A DNA stretch of 64,000 bases from Crocinitomicaceae bacterium (GTDB lineage Bacteria > Bacteroidota > Bacteroidia > Flavobacteriales_D > Crocinitomicaceae). The position numbers and the translations under genes are program-made. Of the stretch, positions 1-8,788 are shown one piece after another. Every line of letters begins with the position of its first letter. Positions within the stretch are counted from its first letter, which is position 1. A model generated the notes under the pieces. It saw only the letters and a list, made by a program, of their open reading frames with translations, did not search any database and was not told the origin of the DNA. The DNA is taken from assembly GCA_029254025.1 (NCBI GenBank), contig JAQWYK010000047.1:101259-165258 (forward strand), written 5' to 3'.

Positions 1-2235
1 AACTTTGAAGCTGTGGTTGTGCAGTTGTTGATTGCGCATCTCTCCTATTCCTGCTGCAGAATGAAGGGAGAATTGCGGTGCTGTAAAGGTAGTTTTGTTC
101 TTAAGCGGGAGAAATGAAAAGCGAAAAAAGAGAGCTGTATGCTTATCGGTGAAAAATTCTGCCGCGACCATCGTTTCAAAAGTGTTTGGAACGGTGAGAT
201 TCCAATTGCGATTCGTTCCATACGGCATCTGAAGTAATGTTAATGGTACTTCACCCAACGTTATTCCACTTGTAGAATTGAGAAGTAATTTACCTATTCC
301 ACGAACGCTAAATGTTTGCGAAATAGATAGATTAAGTCGGTAATAGTCGAATTCTCCATCAAAAATAGAATTCCATCCTTTCATTGCTCGGAATTGTATT
401 TTCGGATATTTGCTACCTAGTGAGACGCGCTGGGTACCCAAAAGCATTACCTTTTCGCGGATTGTCCAGTTCACCACGACTCCTGTTTCTGCCACATCAA
501 ACATATTGGAATAGAGATTGGAGAGAGTTTTTAATCCTTCAAACGAATACTCATCAAGGAATGTAATTCGCCGATAATTTGCAATGAATTGCAAGTGAAA
601 GTTTTGAGCTATATATCCTCCCAAAGACATCGTTCCTTTTCGCTGACGCTCCAGTTGATTGATAAAAAAGTTCCGATATAGCGCTCCTGAGGATAAATCG
701 AAGTTGTTCATCATATAACTCACCCCTCCTCGTTCAAACACATCATCTGAATAGCTGAAACTTAAAAGTATTCGACGTTTTTCGGCCAACAAGAAATCTA
801 CATTGCCACCCCATTTCCATGCTTCATCTCGAAATCCATATGCAAAATATCCACCGAGAGAGAAATAGTTAGTCAACCGATCATTGGTTTCTAACCCAAG
901 TCCTAAACGGTAACCTTCGTATTGGTTGAAGTCCGCTAAACGCCACATCGGAACGCTGATTTTTCCAATTGGTAATTTACCAGTAGATAGGATGGTTGCC
1001 ATATCTACTAAACGTTCAAAATTCATTTTTTTCGACACGCTGTCTACTACATGATAAGTTTTTAACTCTTTGTCAGTAGAGGAAGTTCCGCGAGCAACTT
1101 CTAAACCGATTGTATCATCTACCGCAGTAGGCAAAACTTCAAGTTTCACCACATTAAAATCGTTTTTTATTGGTATGTCGAAAATGACATTCTTAATATA
1201 AAGATTGCTTTTTCCGACCAGTTCGTGATAGTCACTGATGGCTAAGCCGGGGAACGAAAATTCTGTACTCAATTGATAGGGAAACCATTTTTTGTTCTCC
1301 GTAAATTTATATTCTTGAATGATTTTTACAGTGAATGTTTCTTGAGCCGTATGTGGTTCAGCGATCACGCGTTGAATGGCCCATTTATTACTGTTTATAA
1401 AGAGATAGCCAGAAAGGCCTTCAAAGATTTTTCCTCTTCTCGGTCGAAATGAAATTGTGTAAGTCGTATCAGATGTATTAATCAACGTATCTTCTAAAAT
1501 GAACAGATAACGTCGAATTCCTCCTGGAGCAATAGGGTTGATGTATTCGATTTCTCCAATATTAAACGAGGCAGTATAAAAACTAAAGGATTGGAATTGA
1601 TTAACGAGAGATGCAAAAATCGGATTCTTAACACCAGAAACTTTATAAGAGGTCACTACCTCGTTATCATAGTTAGGAGGAGAGAATGTGCGTTGAGATG
1701 CCGTTTCAGTTAAGAAAAGGTATTGCGAACTAAAAAGGTCAATCGATTTAAGTAAACTCGTATCAGAAATAGTGTCTCTATTGAGGGGTTTCGTTGCCTC
1801 TCCTCCGATAGAGAAACGTGAAAAACCATCGTATTGGAACGAATTATTTCGCATAGGGTCATTCTCTTTACGCTGATTCATAGCATTCCGTATAATTCTG
1901 TGAGCCGGATTTTCTCCTGGAAGAATTATTACTTCGTCATAGAGTTGCGAATCAGGAGTTAGAAAGACTTCTTTAGCATTCAATAATTCTTGTCCTGTTA
2001 AGACGGTGTCTTTAAAATCATAGAAACTAAAGTAGTACGACGAGTGAGTAACAATGATCAATTCGAGTTTACCGTCTACATCTGTTAAGAGTGGTGATTT
2101 CTTGTTCTCAGAAACCTTAACAAATGGAAGAGGTTCTCCCGTTTGAGCATCATATACTTGAATAGTATTCGCTTTTTGACCGAATACAACTGAGCTAAAC
2201 AGCAGGAGGAGCCCAAATCTGAACAATTTGCACAT
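1..2235 (-). CDS. DUF5686 / carboxypeptidase-regulatory-like outer-membrane protein (3' end outside window)
   Basis: Reading from the ATG at 2235 the frame stays open to the window edge (745 codons), so the C-terminus is missing. Residues 1-20 form a signal peptide (MCKLFRFGLLLLFSSVVFGQ). Residues about 24-60 look like a carboxypeptidase-D regulatory beta-sandwich (QVYDAQTGEPLPFVKV). The rest matches the DUF5686 pattern, with NPAHRIIRNAM near residue 120 and a C-terminal part rich in alternating aromatic strands typical of an outer-membrane barrel (for example SLGGYFAYGFRDEAW). The gene starts 2 bp after the PPIase stop, so the three genes from 4117 downward probably form one operon. DUF5686 has no established biochemical role known to me. 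Outer-membrane location is inferred from the signal peptide and the strand pattern. Confidence 0.85.
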   Translation of the reverse strand, partial: MCKLFRFGLLLLFSSVVFGQKANTIQVYDAQTGEPLPFVKVSENKKSPLLTDVDGKLELIIVTHSSYYFSFYDFKDTVLTGQELLNAKEVFLTPDSQLYDEVIILPGENPAHRIIRNAMNQRKENDPMRNNSFQYDGFSRFSIGGEATKPLNRDTISDTSLLKSIDLFSSQYLFLTETASQRTFSPPNYDNEVVTSYKVSGVKNPIFASLVNQFQSFSFYTASFNIGEIEYINPIAPGGIRRYLFILEDTLINTSDTTYTISFRPRRGKIFEGLSGYLFINSNKWAIQRVIAEPHTAQETFTVKIIQEYKFTENKKWFPYQLSTEFSFPGLAISDYHELVGKSNLYIKNVIFDIPIKNDFNVVKLEVLPTAVDDTIGLEVARGTSSTDKELKTYHVVDSVSKKMNFERLVDMATILSTGKLPIGKISVPMWRLADFNQYEGYRLGLGLETNDRLTNYFSLGGYFAYGFRDEAWKWGGNVDFLLAEKRRILLSFSYSDDVFERGGVSYMMNNFDLSSGALYRNFFINQLERQRKGTMSLGGYIAQNFHLQFIANYRRITFLDEYSFEGLKTLSNLYSNMFDVAETGVVVNWTIREKVMLLGTQRVSLGSKYPKIQFRAMKGWNSIFDGEFDYYRLNLSISQTFSVRGIGKLLLNSTSGITLGEVPLTLLQMPYGTNRNWNLTVPNTFETMVAAEFFTDKHTALFFRFSFLPLKNKTTFTAPQFSLHSAAGIGEMRNQQLHNHSFKV

Positions 2236-2237
2236 AC

Positions 2238-3344
2238 TTATTTTTTCTCCACCTCGAGAATATCTAATTCAAAAATTAAATCAGAATAGGGCGGAATACT
2301 CGGCATTCTGCCTTGTGGTCCGTAAGCGAGATAATAAGGAATATAGAGTGTAATCTTCATTCCTGCTTTGGATAATCCCACGCCTTCATTGAAACCAGGG
2401 ATGAGTCCCATAACAAGGTAATCAAAGTTCAAAGGCGCATTGCGATCTACGGACGAGTCAAATTTATCGCCATACACATGCGTTCCAGTATAATGAAGGG
2501 CTATCCCGTCACCTTTTTCAGGGTGCTCTCCTGTTCCGTCTTCAAGAATTTCATATACTAAACCACTTTCTGTTTGAAGTACATTTGGGCGATCTTTTTT
2601 TATCATTTCATAGAAGTAAGCTTTGTATTCCGGGATATCTCTTGCTTTACACTCCGCTAAACGAACATTGTCTAGGGCTCTAAGTTTTGCCCTACGTTCT
2701 TCCTCTATTTTAGCCAGTTCTGCTAATCGTGCATATTCCGCTTTAAAAACCTTAGAAGGCTTGTATCCAAACTTGCACTTAAATCCTTTTCGGATAATAT
2801 TTACCTCATTCATTACGTCACCCTGAGCGATGGCATCTACAACATCCTGTCCTGATATAACTTTTCCAAATACAGTATGTTTACCATTTAAATGAGGAGT
2901 AGCAACATGTGTGATAAAAAATTGACTACCATTTGTTGCTGGTCCGGCATTCGCCATTGACAATATACCAGGCCCGGTATGCATTAGACCGTTATCAGCT
3001 TCATCAAAAAACTTGTATCCTGGTCCACCAGAACCAGTTCCAGTTGGATCACCGCCTTGAATCATGAAATTGGCAATAACACGGTGAAACTTGACGCCGT
3101 TATAATATGGTTTTGTGTGTTCTATTGTATCAAATACTTTCAACTTTCCTTGTGCAAGTCCAACAAAGTTCGCAACAGTTAAAGGCGCTTTTTCATCCGC
3201 CAACTCGAGTAAGATTATACCTTTATCAGTAACGATTTCCGCATAAAGACCTTTCGCTAGTTTCTCTTTTTTCTCTTGCCCAGAAACTACAAATACCATT
3301 GAGCATGCTAATACGAGTGCAGTTGTAATGTGTTTAATTGTCAT
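2238..3344 (-). CDS. Exported peptidyl-prolyl isomerase, cyclophilin-FKBP fusion
   Basis: Catalyses cis-trans isomerisation of X-Pro bonds, probably as a periplasmic folding factor. Residues 1-22 are a signal peptide. A cyclophilin domain covers about 33-195, with FHRVI at 86-90 (R88 is the catalytic-arginine equivalent), MIQGGDP and NGSQFFIT at 138-145. Where human CypA has Trp121 this protein has His151, which predicts weak cyclosporin binding. A charged, probably helical linker (about 200-255) leads to an FKBP domain (about 270-368) with YTG at 285, D296-S297, IPGF at 315 and YG at 341. Two unrelated PPIase folds therefore sit in one chain. The gene lies between the upstream methyltransferase gene (23 bp away) and the DUF5686 gene (2 bp), and may help fold outer-membrane proteins. 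Confidence 0.92.
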   Translation of the reverse strand: MTIKHITTALVLACSMVFVVSGQEKKEKLAKGLYAEIVTDKGIILLELADEKAPLTVANFVGLAQGKLKVFDTIEHTKPYYNGVKFHRVIANFMIQGGDPTGTGSGGPGYKFFDEADNGLMHTGPGILSMANAGPATNGSQFFITHVATPHLNGKHTVFGKVISGQDVVDAIAQGDVMNEVNIIRKGFKCKFGYKPSKVFKAEYARLAELAKIEEERRAKLRALDNVRLAECKARDIPEYKAYFYEMIKKDRPNVLQTESGLVYEILEDGTGEHPEKGDGIALHYTGTHVYGDKFDSSVDRNAPLNFDYLVMGLIPGFNEGVGLSKAGMKITLYIPYYLAYGPQGRMPSIPPYSDLIFELDILEVEKK

Positions 3345-3367
3345 ATCAAAAAGATTTATTTCTAAAA

Positions 3368-4117
3368 TTAAGAGCGGTCAGCTTCGTAAAGTAATTTAGT
3401 ATTATGCTTAAGTGTTCTGAAAACCAAAGATATTGCAATCGCGACGGTCAGTCCTATTCCATAATATGGGCGATAAATAATTTCCCCGGTCATGAACCAG
3501 TCTCTGAGAAAGTCTACGAATAAAAAACCAAGCATCGTTGCTGTTACTCCGCTGTATTCTCGTCTTAAGATAGTCTTCAAGGAAAATGGAATTTGTGTTT
3601 TTTCGTAGTTTTTCCAACTTGGAATAAACGCTGGAACTTTGAGCGACCAATCTAAGTAATCTTGTCCAAATTTACGTTCTAGAAAGCGTTCTTCGGCGAA
3701 CATGATACGTTCATAATAGAGCCAAAAAGCGAGTGATACCAACAAAAAGAACCATATATTCATGGTGTACACCACAATTCCTATCCACATAAAATAATTG
3801 CCAACATAGAGAGGGTGACGCATTGTGGAGTATATCCCTTTTGTGTTTAGGGCTTCAGCAACTTGCTCCTTTGTATTTCTACCAGAAGTATTTTTATTAC
3901 TAGTACCAATCGCAATCGATCGAATCACTAATCCAAAAAATGAAAGAAAAGCTGAAAACAACAATAAAGCCAGGTGTGTCCATTCACAGGTGATAAACCA
4001 AGCGTAATTCGTATAGTAAACCACAGGGATTGCAGTGATAAATAGTACCACAGGGATTTGACCTCTGTAACGAAACAAGATGTTCCCAGATGACTCAAAA
4101 GAATGTATTAATGCCAT
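3368..4117 (-). CDS. Isoprenylcysteine carboxyl methyltransferase-type membrane methyltransferase
   Basis: Integral membrane protein of 249 aa with about five to six hydrophobic segments. The C-terminal half carries the ICMT/phospholipid-methyltransferase signature: [15 protein letters not shown] (MRHP, SAM-binding), then an [10 protein letters not shown]...YLDW motif. Bacterial members methylate lipids or unknown small molecules, and the substrate here cannot be told. An unusual C-terminal extension adds two more hydrophobic stretches (about 190-235). It is the first gene of the minus-strand group that continues into the PPIase and DUF5686 genes. A 217-bp gap separates it from the divergent sulfur operon. 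Confidence 0.8.
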   Translation of the reverse strand: MALIHSFESSGNILFRYRGQIPVVLFITAIPVVYYTNYAWFITCEWTHLALLLFSAFLSFFGLVIRSIAIGTSNKNTSGRNTKEQVAEALNTKGIYSTMRHPLYVGNYFMWIGIVVYTMNIWFFLLVSLAFWLYYERIMFAEERFLERKFGQDYLDWSLKVPAFIPSWKNYEKTQIPFSLKTILRREYSGVTATMLGFLFVDFLRDWFMTGEIIYRPYYGIGLTVAIAISLVFRTLKHNTKLLYEADRS

Positions 4118-4334
4118 TTGTTGCTTTTAAAAGTGCTAAAATAATATATTTCTTAGGAAGCTTCACATAAAAAGTGGAACTCCTTGAGTGATCTACAGAT
4201 GATGCCTACCTGTATCATTTCAATAAAGAAGGAGGAATTGTGCTTTTCCGACATTGTAACAAAAGTAGCTGTGAGATCTACCGAAAGTCCCGACCTTTGT
4301 AATGTCAAATAAAAACTATTAAGAACATAGGATT

Positions 4335-5747
4335 ATGAGAATAGAACAAATTTATACAGGATGCTTAGCGCAAGGGGCCTATTATATGGTGTCCAATGGA
4401 GAAGCGGCAATCATTGATCCGTTGCGTGAAACGAAACCATATCTTGAAAGATTAGAGAAAGACGGGGTTAAATTGAAATATATTTTTGAAACGCATTTTC
4501 ATGCAGACTTCGTTTCTGGCCACGTTGATTTATTAAAAGCAACTGGTGCACCAATTATTTATGGTCCGAATGCGAATCCTGAGTACGAAGCTATTATTGC
4601 TGAAGATGGTCAGTTGTTCAACTTGGGTGGGGTGACTTTTAAAGTGCTACATACTCCTGGGCACACAATGGAGTCGACTACATATTTGTTAAAGGATGAA
4701 AATGGAAAGGATCATGCAATTTTTTCTGGTGATACTTTATTCTTAGGAGATGTGGGTCGACCAGACTTGGCTCAAAAGGCGGCGTCAATGACACAAGAAG
4801 AGTTAGCTGGAACATTATACGAAAGTCTAATGAATAAAATAATGCCATTGGCGGATGATGTAACTGTTTATCCGGCTCACGGAGCAGGTTCCGCATGCGG
4901 TAAGAACATGATGAAAGAAACAGTAGACAACTTAGGAAACCAAAAGAAGGTTAATTATGCACTGAATCAACCGTCTAAAGAGGCCTTTATCGCCGCTGTA
5001 ACCGATGGTTTACTCCCTCCTCCGGCTTATTTCGGAGCGAATGTAGCAATGAATAAAAAGGGCTATGAAAACGTGGATGAGATTATCGCTCAAGGAATGA
5101 CGGCTTTAAACTCTAAAGAGTTTGAAACGGCTGCAGAGGCAACTGGAGCGTTAATTTTAGACACTCGTGACAACGGTGATTTTGCTAAAGGGTTTATTCC
5201 AGAAACCATTAACATTGGACTGAATGGTGATTTTGCTCCATGGGTAGGAGATTTAGTGGGAGATGTGAAACTACCAATTTTGTTGGTGACTTATCCTGGT
5301 GCCGAAGAAGAATCAATTACACGATTGACACGAATAGGTTTCGATAATGTAATCGGATATATCAATGGTGGTTTTGAGGCATGGAAAGCAGATGGAAATG
5401 AAGTTGATACAGTTGATCGCATTACAGCTGATGAGTTTAAATCAAGACTGAAAATTGGAGAGAGCGTAGTTTATGATGTGAGAAAGTCTTCTGAATACGA
5501 AGCTGAGCACGTCAACGAAGCTTATAGTCGACCTTTAGCAAGCATTAATGAGTGGGTGAAAGATATCAATCCAAAGGAGCATTTCTTCCTACACTGTGCC
5601 GGTGGTTACAGAAGCATGATTGCAGCGAGTATTCTTCAATCGCGTGGTTACAGAAACTTTACAGAAATTGAAGGTGGCTTCAAAGCAATCGATGCAGCAG
5701 GTGTAGCGAAGTCAGATTTTGTCTGCCAGTCTAAAGTGATGAAATAA
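4335..5747 (+). CDS. Persulfide dioxygenase-like MBL hydrolase fused to two rhodanese domains
   Basis: The N-terminal metallo-beta-lactamase domain (about 1-235) has the persulfide-dioxygenase form of the metal motif: THFHADFVSGH at 53-63, with Phe replacing the last His of HxHxDH. H110, D133 and H182 are further ligands, and AHGAGSACGK lies at 181-190. It probably oxidises glutathione-type or low-molecular-weight persulfide to sulfite. Two rhodanese domains follow. The first (about 262-355) has no cysteine in its loop (TYPGAEEES) and should be inactive. The second (about 362-455) has the active loop CAGGYRS with C421. The layout resembles staphylococcal CstB and Bacteroidota 'MBL fold' fusions. 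It heads a plus-strand operon with a second rhodanese and two YeeE-like proteins, all fitting sulfide/sulfane-sulfur detoxification. Confidence 0.9.
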   Translation: MRIEQIYTGCLAQGAYYMVSNGEAAIIDPLRETKPYLERLEKDGVKLKYIFETHFHADFVSGHVDLLKATGAPIIYGPNANPEYEAIIAEDGQLFNLGGVTFKVLHTPGHTMESTTYLLKDENGKDHAIFSGDTLFLGDVGRPDLAQKAASMTQEELAGTLYESLMNKIMPLADDVTVYPAHGAGSACGKNMMKETVDNLGNQKKVNYALNQPSKEAFIAAVTDGLLPPPAYFGANVAMNKKGYENVDEIIAQGMTALNSKEFETAAEATGALILDTRDNGDFAKGFIPETINIGLNGDFAPWVGDLVGDVKLPILLVTYPGAEEESITRLTRIGFDNVIGYINGGFEAWKADGNEVDTVDRITADEFKSRLKIGESVVYDVRKSSEYEAEHVNEAYSRPLASINEWVKDINPKEHFFLHCAGGYRSMIAASILQSRGYRNFTEIEGGFKAIDAAGVAKSDFVCQSKVMK

Positions 5748-5767
5748 AAAAAGTAAAAGGTTACAGG

Positions 5768-5796
5768 TTGCAGGTTTGCAACTTGCAGGTTTGCAA
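5768..5796. repeat. Tandem 14-mer, two exact copies
   Basis: TTGCAGGTTTGCAA occurs at 5768-5781 and again at 5783-5796, separated by one C. The unit is itself partly self-complementary (TTGCA...TGCAA). It lies in the 64-bp gap between the persulfide dioxygenase and the rhodanese gene, just upstream of the latter's start. A related word, TTGCAGGTT, recurs at 41999-42007. Confidence 0.75.
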
Positions 5797-5811
5797 TAAA
5801 AACAGATAATT

Positions 5812-6129
5812 ATGGGATTTTTTGATTTTTTAATGGGAAGTTCAACCTCAAGTGAAGAGTTGACAAAATTGATTGAGGATGGAGCAATGTTAGTAGACGT
5901 TCGTTCTCCAGGAGAATTTAGCACGGGAAGCGCAAAAGGAGCTGTAAACATTCCACTGGATAGAGTAGGGAATAGTTTAGATAAGTTCAAGAACAAGTCG
6001 CACATTGTTGTGTTTTGTAGAAGTGGAAACCGATCCGGTCAAGCGAAGTCAATTTTGGAACATAATGGATTTACCAACGTAACAAACGGCGGGACATGGG
6101 ATCAAGTGGCTACCCTCATAAATAAATGA
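5812..6129 (+). CDS. Single-domain rhodanese-like sulfurtransferase
   Basis: A 105-residue protein consisting of one rhodanese fold. The active-site loop is CRSGNRS with C69, and the DVRSPGEF motif at 29-36 is the usual second rhodanese signature. No signal peptide is apparent, so it is probably cytoplasmic. It likely carries or transfers sulfane sulfur as a cysteine persulfide. It sits 64 bp after the persulfide dioxygenase-rhodanese fusion and 52 bp before the first YeeE-like membrane gene on the same strand. It may pass sulfur between the importer and the dioxygenase, but that partnership is inferred from position. Confidence 0.9.
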   Translation: MGFFDFLMGSSTSSEELTKLIEDGAMLVDVRSPGEFSTGSAKGAVNIPLDRVGNSLDKFKNKSHIVVFCRSGNRSGQAKSILEHNGFTNVTNGGTWDQVATLINK

Positions 6130-6181
6130 AATATGAATAATTTGTAATGTTTTCAACTAAATTTAAGATTAATTTAAAAGA

Positions 6182-6739
6182 ATGATTGAGTTTTTGACGC
6201 AGCCTTGGTCGTGGTGGTTTTCCGGTATTTTGATCGTTTCCATCATGTTTTTCCTACTCTATTTTGGGAAGTCATTTGGTATTTCGGCAAATCTGAGAAC
6301 CATATGTGCAGCAAGTGGCGTAGGAAAGAGAGTAAAGTTTTTCGATTTTAATTGGAGAACTCAACTTTGGAATTTAGTATTCCTCGCTGGATCAATTATC
6401 GGTGGGTTTGTAGCGCACCAATTCATGTCAAATGGGGAACCTGTTCAATTGGCAGAGGCGACAATAGCTGATTTGAATGCACTTGGTTTTTCAAATCCGA
6501 CATCTATTCAACCCGAAGAGCTGTTCAGTTGGGAGGCTGTTTTCACCTTTAAAGGCTTCTTCATTCTTGCGCTAGGTGGTTTACTTGTCGGTTTTGGGAC
6601 TCGTTACGCTGGAGGTTGCACATCCGGTCATGCAATAAGTGGATTAGCCGATTTGCAGCTTCCATCACTCATTGCAGTAATTGGATTTTTCATTGGAGGC
6701 CTCATTATGACTTTTGGGATTTTCCCCCTCTTATTTTAA
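6182..6739 (+). CDS. YeeE/YedE-family membrane protein (half-size sulfur transporter)
   Basis: 185 aa with about four or five membrane segments. The conserved YeeE/YedE cysteine motif GGCTSGHAISG includes C146, and C42 lies in TICAASG. The family includes thiosulfate/sulfur-compound transporters (TsuA) that pass the substrate along conserved cysteines. Full-length members are about 350 aa, so this is a half protein. The next gene supplies the second half, and the two probably assemble into one transporter. Position after two rhodanese proteins and a persulfide dioxygenase supports a role in import or export of reduced sulfur compounds. The actual substrate is not determinable from sequence. 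Confidence 0.85.
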   Translation: MIEFLTQPWSWWFSGILIVSIMFFLLYFGKSFGISANLRTICAASGVGKRVKFFDFNWRTQLWNLVFLAGSIIGGFVAHQFMSNGEPVQLAEATIADLNALGFSNPTSIQPEELFSWEAVFTFKGFFILALGGLLVGFGTRYAGGCTSGHAISGLADLQLPSLIAVIGFFIGGLIMTFGIFPLLF

Positions 6740-6761
6740 TAATAGATTGTAATATACCAAT

Positions 6762-7175
6762 ATGAAATCAATTAAGTTTTTAGTACTTGGAATTGTATTT
6801 GGAATTGTGATGGCCAAATCCGAGGCACTTTCATGGTACAGGATACAAGAAATGTTTCGTTTTCAGTCCTTTCACATGTATGGGATTATTGGCACGGCTG
6901 TAGCTCTGGGTGTTCTTGGTATTGCCTTAATTAAGAAGTTCAATGTGCGCGATAATGAAGGGAATCCAATAGTTTTTTATCCAAAAGCAAAGTCTGTAAC
7001 TCGTTACCTTTTAGGAGGTGCAATTTTCGGTCTAGGTTGGGCGCTTTCAGGTGCTTGTCCGGGACCAATTGCAGTAAATATTGGATACGGTTATTTATCG
7101 ATGGCAATGGTTTTTCTTTTTGCCATAATCGGAACATTTATTTACGGGTTGGTAAAAGATAAATTACCACATTAG
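6762..7175 (+). CDS. DUF6691/YeeE-family membrane protein, second half of the split transporter
   Basis: 137 aa, hydrophobic, about four membrane segments. The motif LGWALSGACPGPIAVNIGYG, with C99, is the characteristic C-terminal-half signature of YeeE/YedE proteins. Pairs of short YeeE proteins commonly occur next to rhodanese or persulfide-dioxygenase genes. It begins 22 bp after the 185-aa partner and is the last gene of the sulfur operon. A 73-bp gap then precedes the convergent trhO. No regulator (BigR/CstR type) is present in this block. Confidence 0.85.
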   Translation: MKSIKFLVLGIVFGIVMAKSEALSWYRIQEMFRFQSFHMYGIIGTAVALGVLGIALIKKFNVRDNEGNPIVFYPKAKSVTRYLLGGAIFGLGWALSGACPGPIAVNIGYGYLSMAMVFLFAIIGTFIYGLVKDKLPH

Positions 7176-7248
7176 AAGTTGTTTAGGTATATCCATTTTC
7201 AACTAAAGACAAAGTTAATAGGAATGTGGGCTTGAACTCTTTGACGTT

Positions 7249-8328
7249 TCATTTTAATTGTGAAGCCACTTTTTCTTTGAAAGAAGGAATATTTGTTTTA
7301 AACGGTAGCTTTTCTGAACGCCCTTTATTGAAAATCTTATTACTGTAATCTTTTCCTTTTCGAAGTGCCTTTTGTTCTTCATCGGGCAAATGAATTACTT
7401 CTTGACATTCTGTTGAACAACATCCTTCTAAGGCTTGCTTGCAGCTTTCGCATTGGATAAAGAGCAAATGGCAACCGTCATTTACACAATTGGTATGGGT
7501 GTCACAAGCTTCTCCACATTGATGGCAAACAGCGATTATGTCTTCAGTAATGCGTTCTCCTCTTCGCTCATCGAATACGAAGTTTTTACCAATAAATTTA
7601 TTTTCAAGACCATTTTCTTTGCAGTCGTTGGCGTACTTTATAATTCCTCCCTCTAGTTGATGAACTTTTTGAAAACCACGATGTTTGTACCATGCAGAAG
7701 CCTTTTCACAACGAATCCCCCCTGTACAATACATGACGATATTTTTATCTTCGTTCCCTTTTAAAATTTCCTCTTCGATAATAGGCAAGGAATCTCTAAA
7801 AGTATCCACATCAGGAGTAATCGCTCCTTTGAAATGACCTACTTCTGTCTCGTAGTGATTTCGCATGTCAATTAAAATGGTATTCGGATCATCGGATAAT
7901 GCGTTGAATTCTTCTGCTTTCAAATGTTTCCCTCGATTGGTAACGTCAAATGATTCATCGTTCAATCCATCCGCTAAAATTTTATCGCGTACCTTAATTT
8001 TCAGCTTCAGAAAAGGAAACTCTGCTTCTGATTCATCCACGGCTAAATTTAAACGAATTCCATTTAGAAATGAGATGAGATAAAGTTCTTCCTTAAATTG
8101 ATGAAATTTATCGGCAGGAACCCCAATCTGAGCATTAATTCCTTCTGTAGCCGCGTAAGTGCGACCAACAATGCCAATTTTAGACCACATCTGAAATAAG
8201 TGATCTCTGAAAACTTGAGGATTCGGAATGTGCGCATATTGATAAAATGAAACCGTCACAAATCGGGTTCCGCGCTCTTTTAACTTTTCAACCAATTCCT
8301 CCTTACTTAATGTGTTCCACAGTTGCAT
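7249..8328 (-). CDS. trhO: tRNA uridine(34) hydroxylase TrhO, with cysteine-rich tail
   Basis: Rhodanese-related enzyme of the YceA/TrhO family, which makes 5-hydroxyuridine at tRNA position 34 in an oxygen-dependent way. The N-terminal ferredoxin-like domain (1-115) is followed by a rhodanese domain (about 130-235) with active loop CTGGIRCEKA (C201, C207). A C-terminal segment carries many cysteines (C268, C271, C275, C281, C286, C293, C296, C303, C304, C308), likely binding zinc. At 359 aa it has the length of the tailed family members. It is convergent with the sulfur operon but is a tRNA-modification enzyme, so the shared rhodanese fold does not imply a shared pathway. Confidence 0.92.
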   Translation of the reverse strand: MQLWNTLSKEELVEKLKERGTRFVTVSFYQYAHIPNPQVFRDHLFQMWSKIGIVGRTYAATEGINAQIGVPADKFHQFKEELYLISFLNGIRLNLAVDESEAEFPFLKLKIKVRDKILADGLNDESFDVTNRGKHLKAEEFNALSDDPNTILIDMRNHYETEVGHFKGAITPDVDTFRDSLPIIEEEILKGNEDKNIVMYCTGGIRCEKASAWYKHRGFQKVHQLEGGIIKYANDCKENGLENKFIGKNFVFDERRGERITEDIIAVCHQCGEACDTHTNCVNDGCHLLFIQCESCKQALEGCCSTECQEVIHLPDEEQKALRKGKDYSNKIFNKGRSEKLPFKTNIPSFKEKVASQLK

Positions 8329-8788
8329 GCTATGTTTTTTATTGAATAAAGAATGGTGTAAAGTTAGAAAAACAGAAGAACATTCTGAAATTACTGATGA
8401 AAATCAGTTTTATACTATTAAAGTTTAAATCCAATAATTGAATTTTAAAAATGAATGTTTGTATAAGACAAGGTAATGAGAAGTAGTGTGTTCGGAACAA
8501 ATGCTATTAAAAAAAGAAGATATTGAAAGATCATTGCTTTATTGCAATACTTGTTTAAGTTGTGCATAATTAAGTGTATTAATTGGTAATTCGATGGATA
8601 GTTCCAAATAAACAGTTAGTCGAAAGGGACAACCACTTATTTCTTTCAATTTCCATCCTCATGTGAAAGTGAGTGATTCTTAAACTTTACTTCGTTATGG
8701 AAAACGAGTTACGTTCGTCTTTCGATTGAGAACGGCTCAAAATCTCCACATCTTACTATATTTACACCTAAATTAAAAATACAGCATT
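8329..8788. other. 460-bp intergenic region between divergent trhO and lgt
   Basis: No credible coding frame, tRNA or strong terminator is seen. It holds the divergent promoters by necessity. On the minus strand TAACTTTA lies about 30 bp upstream of trhO, one mismatch from TANNTTTG. Only a small 5-bp stem is visible (ATTGC at 8533-8537 with GCAAT at 8544-8548). It is unusually long for this gene-dense window and may hold a small RNA or a decayed gene, but I see no direct evidence. Confidence 0.5.

Noticed and set aside
8533..8548. ATTGC/GCAAT stem in the trhO-lgt gap
   Set aside because: Only 5 bp with a 6-nt loop, no T-run, and likely by chance in AT-rich DNA.
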